Made by a program: the position numbers and the translations under genes. Below the pieces are notes generated by a model. The model was not told where the DNA came from. It did no database searches and saw only the letters and a program-made list of their open reading frames with translations. From Torreya grandis (lineage: Eukaryota > Streptophyta > Pinopsida > Cupressales > Taxaceae), in the NCBI GenBank assembly GCA_037957365.1, contig JARHVA010008416.1:430177-494176 (forward strand): a stretch of DNA of 64,000 nt, written 5' to 3'. Shown here one piece after another: positions 58,850-64,000 of the stretch (its first letter is position 1; each line of letters starts with the position of its first letter).

Positions 58850-58990
58850 GATGTGAATTTTTATTTTCACTATCATTTGGGACATAGACATTCTACAAAC
58901 CATTGCTTTACCTTGAAGCACAAGATCCAAGATCTTATTGATGACCAAAAACTTACATTTAAGGATCCTCAAATGAATTAGGTTCACAAT
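58850..58990 (+). pseudogene. Decayed gag C-terminal segment
   Basis: Plus strand YFHYHLGHRHSTNHCFTLKH then KIQDLIDDQKLTF. H.T..C..L..KIQDLID is a frequent C-terminal gag pattern in plant Tat-like elements. It lies after the protease piece rather than before it. Confidence 0.6.
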
Positions 58991-61277
58991 AACTCAAAAA
59001 TTATCCACACAAAAAATATATAACAAATTAATTTATACATAGTTGGTGCTAATTTTTGGCATAAGCATATTGATTCTACATAAACAAAAACCACTTTCAA
59101 TATAAAGCATTTTCAACATCTTGTTTTTAGACTAGAGGACTTGAAAATGAAGGTCACTTGGAAAGACTCCTTAGGTAACATAACATTACCAATTATTCAT
59201 GGTCCTAAATTAATTCAAACATAGGTTTGGGTTATGCCTACCACATCTTCATATACATTTACAGTAGGAACTTTTTGGATGTACCAAATTAAAAGGAAAA
59301 AAATTGATCCAAATCAATAATGTATTTCTTTTTTTCATGAAATAAAATTAATACATATTTCAAATGATATAATTACTTCTTCTACTACATATGCAAAAAT
59401 GAGGAGGAAAATTCCATGTACCTTTTTAACCTATCCAATCATGATGCAAACAATGTAAAAGATCCAACTTAAGGTTGTAAGATGTACAGTGTGGAGTTAT
59501 CTATGACCATCCATTGGATGGAATCACAAGATGATATTTCATCTTCAAAATTTCAGAAATACCAAAAGAATAAAAAATTTAAAAAATATTTTCAGCACTT
59601 ACATGTACTATTGTATCCTTGGCATCCATGTGTTAGTTCCATGTTGATGGACAACATACTTAGTTACTTCTACATACACATGCATACATAAATACATGAT
59701 ACATTCCTTTTTTCATGTGTTGGGCCTTACCTCTACTTCTGTGATATAGACAATGGGGGCATTTGATTATTTTATCTTCGTACACAGTTTATATAATTAG
59801 ATGATCAATCTACATTATCATGTTTTAGATTACATATGTACTTACACATGCCTATTATTCATGATTATATATTACACAGGGTACTTGATATGCTATATAT
59901 TTTAAAATGTTTCCTAAGACATTGGATCCATGGTCTACTATGACATGTTTATGTTGGTTTCTTATGCTTTACTTTATGCATTTGCTCAAGTGTCTTACCT
60001 TACTATTGTATTCTATGTTCAAGCATTTTAATATATTCATTTACTTGTGGCCCATGTGCCTATATATTATTTCATTGACATTTCCATATGTCATTGTTTG
60101 TTATATGGACATATGAATATGTGAACATTTCTTTTATGGACATTTTACTAAGTCATGTCCCTTTGATTTGGTGGCATTTAAACATGCCCCTTAATTGCAT
60201 ATGCTTAGACCATTGCCTTTTGAATTGATTTTGAGTGATATTTTGTGTGTGTTTGATTTACTTATCAATATTGTATTGTGACTGTCTATATGTTTCCATG
60301 ATCTCTATCATGAATCTTAGGCCTACATATGAACAAAAAATTTCTATGTTCTTCTATGAAATATTTACATATACATATCATTTTTTATAGTACAATGTTA
60401 CATTCACAAATTATATAGTTGTCTTATCCTTTTGATGTAAGGTAACTACCAGTTCCTATATTTCCCTTAACTCAAAGGGGGCATATTAGTGGGGGCATGT
60501 CATAGAGGCATGTTCTCCACACTTCACATAATTTCTAGATTCATTGGGGGAATAATGTGGAAGCATGTTCTCCACACTCATTTAGTACATGGTACTTATA
60601 TCAATTTTCAAATTTAATGTGGGCATGTCATATGCACATTGATTCCACACATTCATAATTCTTTGATTTAGTGGGGTAATTCTTTGGAAGAATGTTCTCT
60701 ACACCTATTTGTATTCATCATCTTCAGATTATAGTGGAGGCATATTTTTGAAACATGTTCTCCACATTGATAATGATATAAATTTTTGTATTTCTCCATG
60801 TATATTAGGGTCATGTTTTGAAATCATGTCATACACACTTACACAGTTATCATAGTTGGCCATGACACATAGTTATAAGATTCAGATTCATACTTATGGT
60901 AGAATTATATACATCGGTACTACTATATACATAGTTTCAGCATGAGACATATGTAAGGTGCATATGTTATGTAACATATGCCTAATATTACAAAAATCCA
61001 AATGAATTTCAAATTCCAAAACTCTTTTATGGACCACTACCATATCACAGACTTTTTGTACTAAGATGCCATGGAAATTTATTGAGCTAATCTACTATAG
61101 TAGTTGGTTAAATTTTTGTTAGGGTTGAGGTGATCAACTTATTCAATATTTTTAATTTTTAAGGTTGGAATTGATCATATAGACTCACCAGGTTATAAGT
61201 ATCATCAGGTTACATGGTTGCATTAATCTCAATTTCTAGGTGGAAACTCACTCTTGTTCTAAATTTGGGGGCATGTG
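58991..61277. other. Remainder of interior, no recognised domain
   Basis: Short stop-poor plus-strand pieces exist around 59090-59250 and 59480-59690 but match nothing I recognise. Between about 60480 and 60840 a phrase of the type GTGG.GGCATGT.....CATGTTCTCCACAC recurs about six times at 50-90 base spacing, a degenerate tandem repeat. Confidence 0.4.
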
Positions 61278-61396
<119 letters not shown>

Positions 61397-61879
61397 GATA
61401 TATACACTTTAAATATTTACCTATATTTTTTCTAATATAAATTTGACAGCCTTACAATGATACATATTTTTTAAAACAACCTATCAATAGGCAAGGCAAT
61501 TACATTGAAAGATAAGTTTACTCTTAAACCTAGTTATTTTAATTTCAATATATTTTCAAGTACTTTCAACCCATATTATATGTTCTAATTTTATACTGTA
61601 ACATGATATTTGTTGTAAGTCAAACATCATCAAAACACTTAATTTGTGAATATGTAAATACATGGTGTGCAATACATACCTAGGTATGCATTCCATTCCT
61701 TTAAACTAGAAATTTCATTATTAGATTAAATCAGGGGGATTTGGGGGCAAATGTAGATGAAATTTTATGATTATATATCACCTTAGTCTTGTACACTTGT
61801 AAAAATTATAACTTTGTTATTCTTCTAGTTATTTACCTTTTATACTTCCATAACTATCACATATGCTCTATCTTTATGA

Positions 61880-63090
61880 TGCTTGGCATATATATCTTAG
61901 TTTGACTAGTCTTATGTTGATGAACCATGTCTTCTATCTTTCCTATAATTCTTAAAATTCACTTATATTCCATCTCTACAAGTTCAAAACCTATACCTAT
62001 TATCCTACTCCTATGAAACTAACATCTAGAGAAGACATTGGCATTGATGTTACTATCATATCCCAATATAAGTGTGTAGTGCCTTAAATTCATATAATTT
62101 TAAAATGAATCCTATTTTAATTGTCATCTTAAGTGATTTAATCCAAGTTATTAATCCAAAATAATTGATATAAATATAATATCAAGCCTCATTCATTTCT
62201 CACCTATAAAAAATAAATAGACCCAAGGTAAATTATCATAAATAATCTATCAAGCATTTAATTGATCAAAACTTCCCTATTTCCATACTAGTCATAGGTA
62301 CAACACATTTATAGGTAGGAAATACTAAAGGAGTAACCCAAGAGCCCAATTTTCCAAGTTACAAGATAGGTCATTATTGCAGTTGATCTACACATATTTT
62401 ATGATTCACACATAAGCCAATAAGTAGGGGATAACTACATGTATTTGAGGCTCTCTTTATAGTATTTAATATATAGGTATCACCCACTAATAGAGGATTA
62501 TTTGGGTTATTTTTACATCATATGCACACTAACCATTTTCCCCTAAGGTCACAACAAAGATCGAAAGCTAATGGTTTTACAATTTCATGAGGGATAGTCC
62601 ATAACCTAGATATGAATGCACTAGAGTGAAGGTGAAGTCAAACCTAAATGCATCCAGGTGGTCTCATCATATTTTAGTAGATATTTCATATAGGATATTA
62701 GAATTGAACCCTAATATTAGTGTCGATACAACCATCCCAAGATGGCATTAATATCTAAAGAGCTAGAGTGTTCTAATCTATAATCAAATGAAATTTATAG
62801 AATCATCTTCCATCCTAATTTTTTCCCATTCTAGATCTATAACTTCATTTAACATTATAATAAGACAAGAACATGACTTCTTTGTCATTTATATATCTAA
62901 CATAGTTTTAATTTCCACATTTGGATTGTATCAACATAATAAATTTAGTCTGTGCTTATATCTAAGTTTAGCATCTAATTAGATTATTTTAGATCTAATT
63001 ATCACCCTTGTTCCATTTCATTTATATATATATCCATTTAACATCTAAGTAAACCCCATATAGATATTTTAGGGTTAAACAGTACCCTTT
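61880..63090 (+). repeat. Right LTR-like repeat of Ty3/gypsy relic
   Basis: Partner of 56450-57650. It ends near GGGTTAAACA (about 63070-63080). The 4.2 kb interior is too short for a full gag-pol. Confidence 0.75.
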
Positions 63091-64000
63091 TATATTAAAC
63101 ATATAAAAATATGGGTGAATATATCACTAAGAGAGTGCAATGGATAGACTAAATCCTCCAATAAATTTGCACTAGATGGTATAATACCATTAATTAAGAT
63201 TATAATAATTAAGTGTTGATATTTTATATAATTTTACACAATATGGATGCACACAACACCCCAATGAATATGTATATTATACCTATATACCCCCTATCGC
63301 TAATATTAAATAGATGTAGTGCATGAAAAAATACCCCTATGAAAAATATGAAATTCACTTTAAATATTTCATTTTTGGTGTTATGAAATACATTGCATAC
63401 ATCCAAACATTAAAAAAACTATTTAACATATACTTGTGTCACCAAAATTCACTCTACACTTTATAGGAGACCATCAATATATAGAAAAAAGATCATCACA
63501 TATATGAGAATTTATCCAAAAAGTTATCGATACTTGAAGTATAAATAACATGTGGAAGATGGTATTGAATAGTGGAGGAACCATGCCTATAAATTGTACA
63601 CATGAGTACTATACCATAACTAATCATCAACTTATCCCAAATGAACACAAATTGTGGAACAAGACCAATTGCACGTGTTAGTTCCATGTTTAAAAATGGT
63701 GTGTTCAAGGAAATATATAAATCAATTTCATCAAAGTCATGTTTGTATGAATGTGAGGATATGTCATGAATCTCATTATTTATGGAAATTATCTAAGGTA
63801 TTTGATGATTGACTGAAGTTTTAGCTCTTTAATGCATGATTTTAGATGATATGTCAAGAATCACATGCCTAAAAATGTGAATATGGCTCAAAGGTTCACA
63901 TACTTAAGGAAGTGTGAAAAAACTCCATGTGTCACTCAATGTCCTCATTAATACTAAATTAACAAATATAAGGGTTTAGATAAAATGAGGTGGTCATAAT
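63091..64000. other. AT-rich flank, nothing recognised
   Basis: Two short minus-strand open frames (63406-63224 and 63708-63496) have no domain signal. Confidence 0.4.

Overview
The window is eukaryotic nuclear DNA, almost certainly from a plant. It is AT-rich, gene-poor, full of decayed LTR retrotransposons with plant-type domains, and carries one intact intronless plant F-box-type gene. The size and decay of the Ty3/gypsy relics, the long microsatellites and a relic family that I associate with fern and conifer genomes make a gymnosperm the best guess. That is inference; nothing here fixes the species. || Layout: 1-3240 is an internally deleted chromovirus-like Ty3/gypsy relic (minus strand; LTR-like repeats, a Met-type primer site, gag and integrase pieces). 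3769-5109 (minus) is the F-box protein gene with a credible TATA box. 6695-7640 is a dispersed repeat seen again at 44380-45300. 9330-9631 is a cluster of palindromes ending in an A-tract. 9780-11960 (plus) is a decayed multi-exon gene with a proline-rich segment. 13002-17521 is a 4.5 kb LTR element (minus) with TGTAAT/ATTACA LTR ends and a Met primer site; its interior holds no recognisable gag-pol but does hold a leucine-rich-repeat fragment and other unknown coding relics. 19125-21690 is a long-period (about 556 bp) tandem array. 22850-24600 (minus) is a decayed DDE-transposase-like gene. 24785-25255 is a degenerate minisatellite. 27321-29200 (plus) is a relic ORF with 26-residue repeats, followed by two LTR-like repeats in tandem (29521-31110 and 31904-33455). 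34860-39250 (minus) is a Ty3/gypsy relic with a large pol deletion. 41850-42730 is a tandem duplication beside a (GA)n tract. || The best-preserved mobile element is 45304-56051: a 10.7 kb Tat-like Ty3/gypsy retrotransposon on the minus strand with 2.2 kb LTRs and a perfect 5-bp target duplication (ATTCC). Its domain order is gag, protease, an extra RNase H, reverse transcriptase, RNase H, integrase. It is dead (several in-frame stops, and the integrase lacks a catalytic Asp) and its LTRs have clearly diverged. The LTRs carry a dense set of hairpins and a GGTTCAA/TTGAACC cluster. || 56121-56432 is a fold-back structure. 56450-63090 is a further Ty3/gypsy relic (plus) with about 1.2 kb LTR-like repeats, in which a protease piece precedes a gag piece. 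|| The only gene likely to be functional is the F-box gene. No complete new system was found. The most unusual points are the extra RNase H upstream of the RT, the LRR fragment inside an LTR element, the DDE-like relic and the decayed multi-exon gene.
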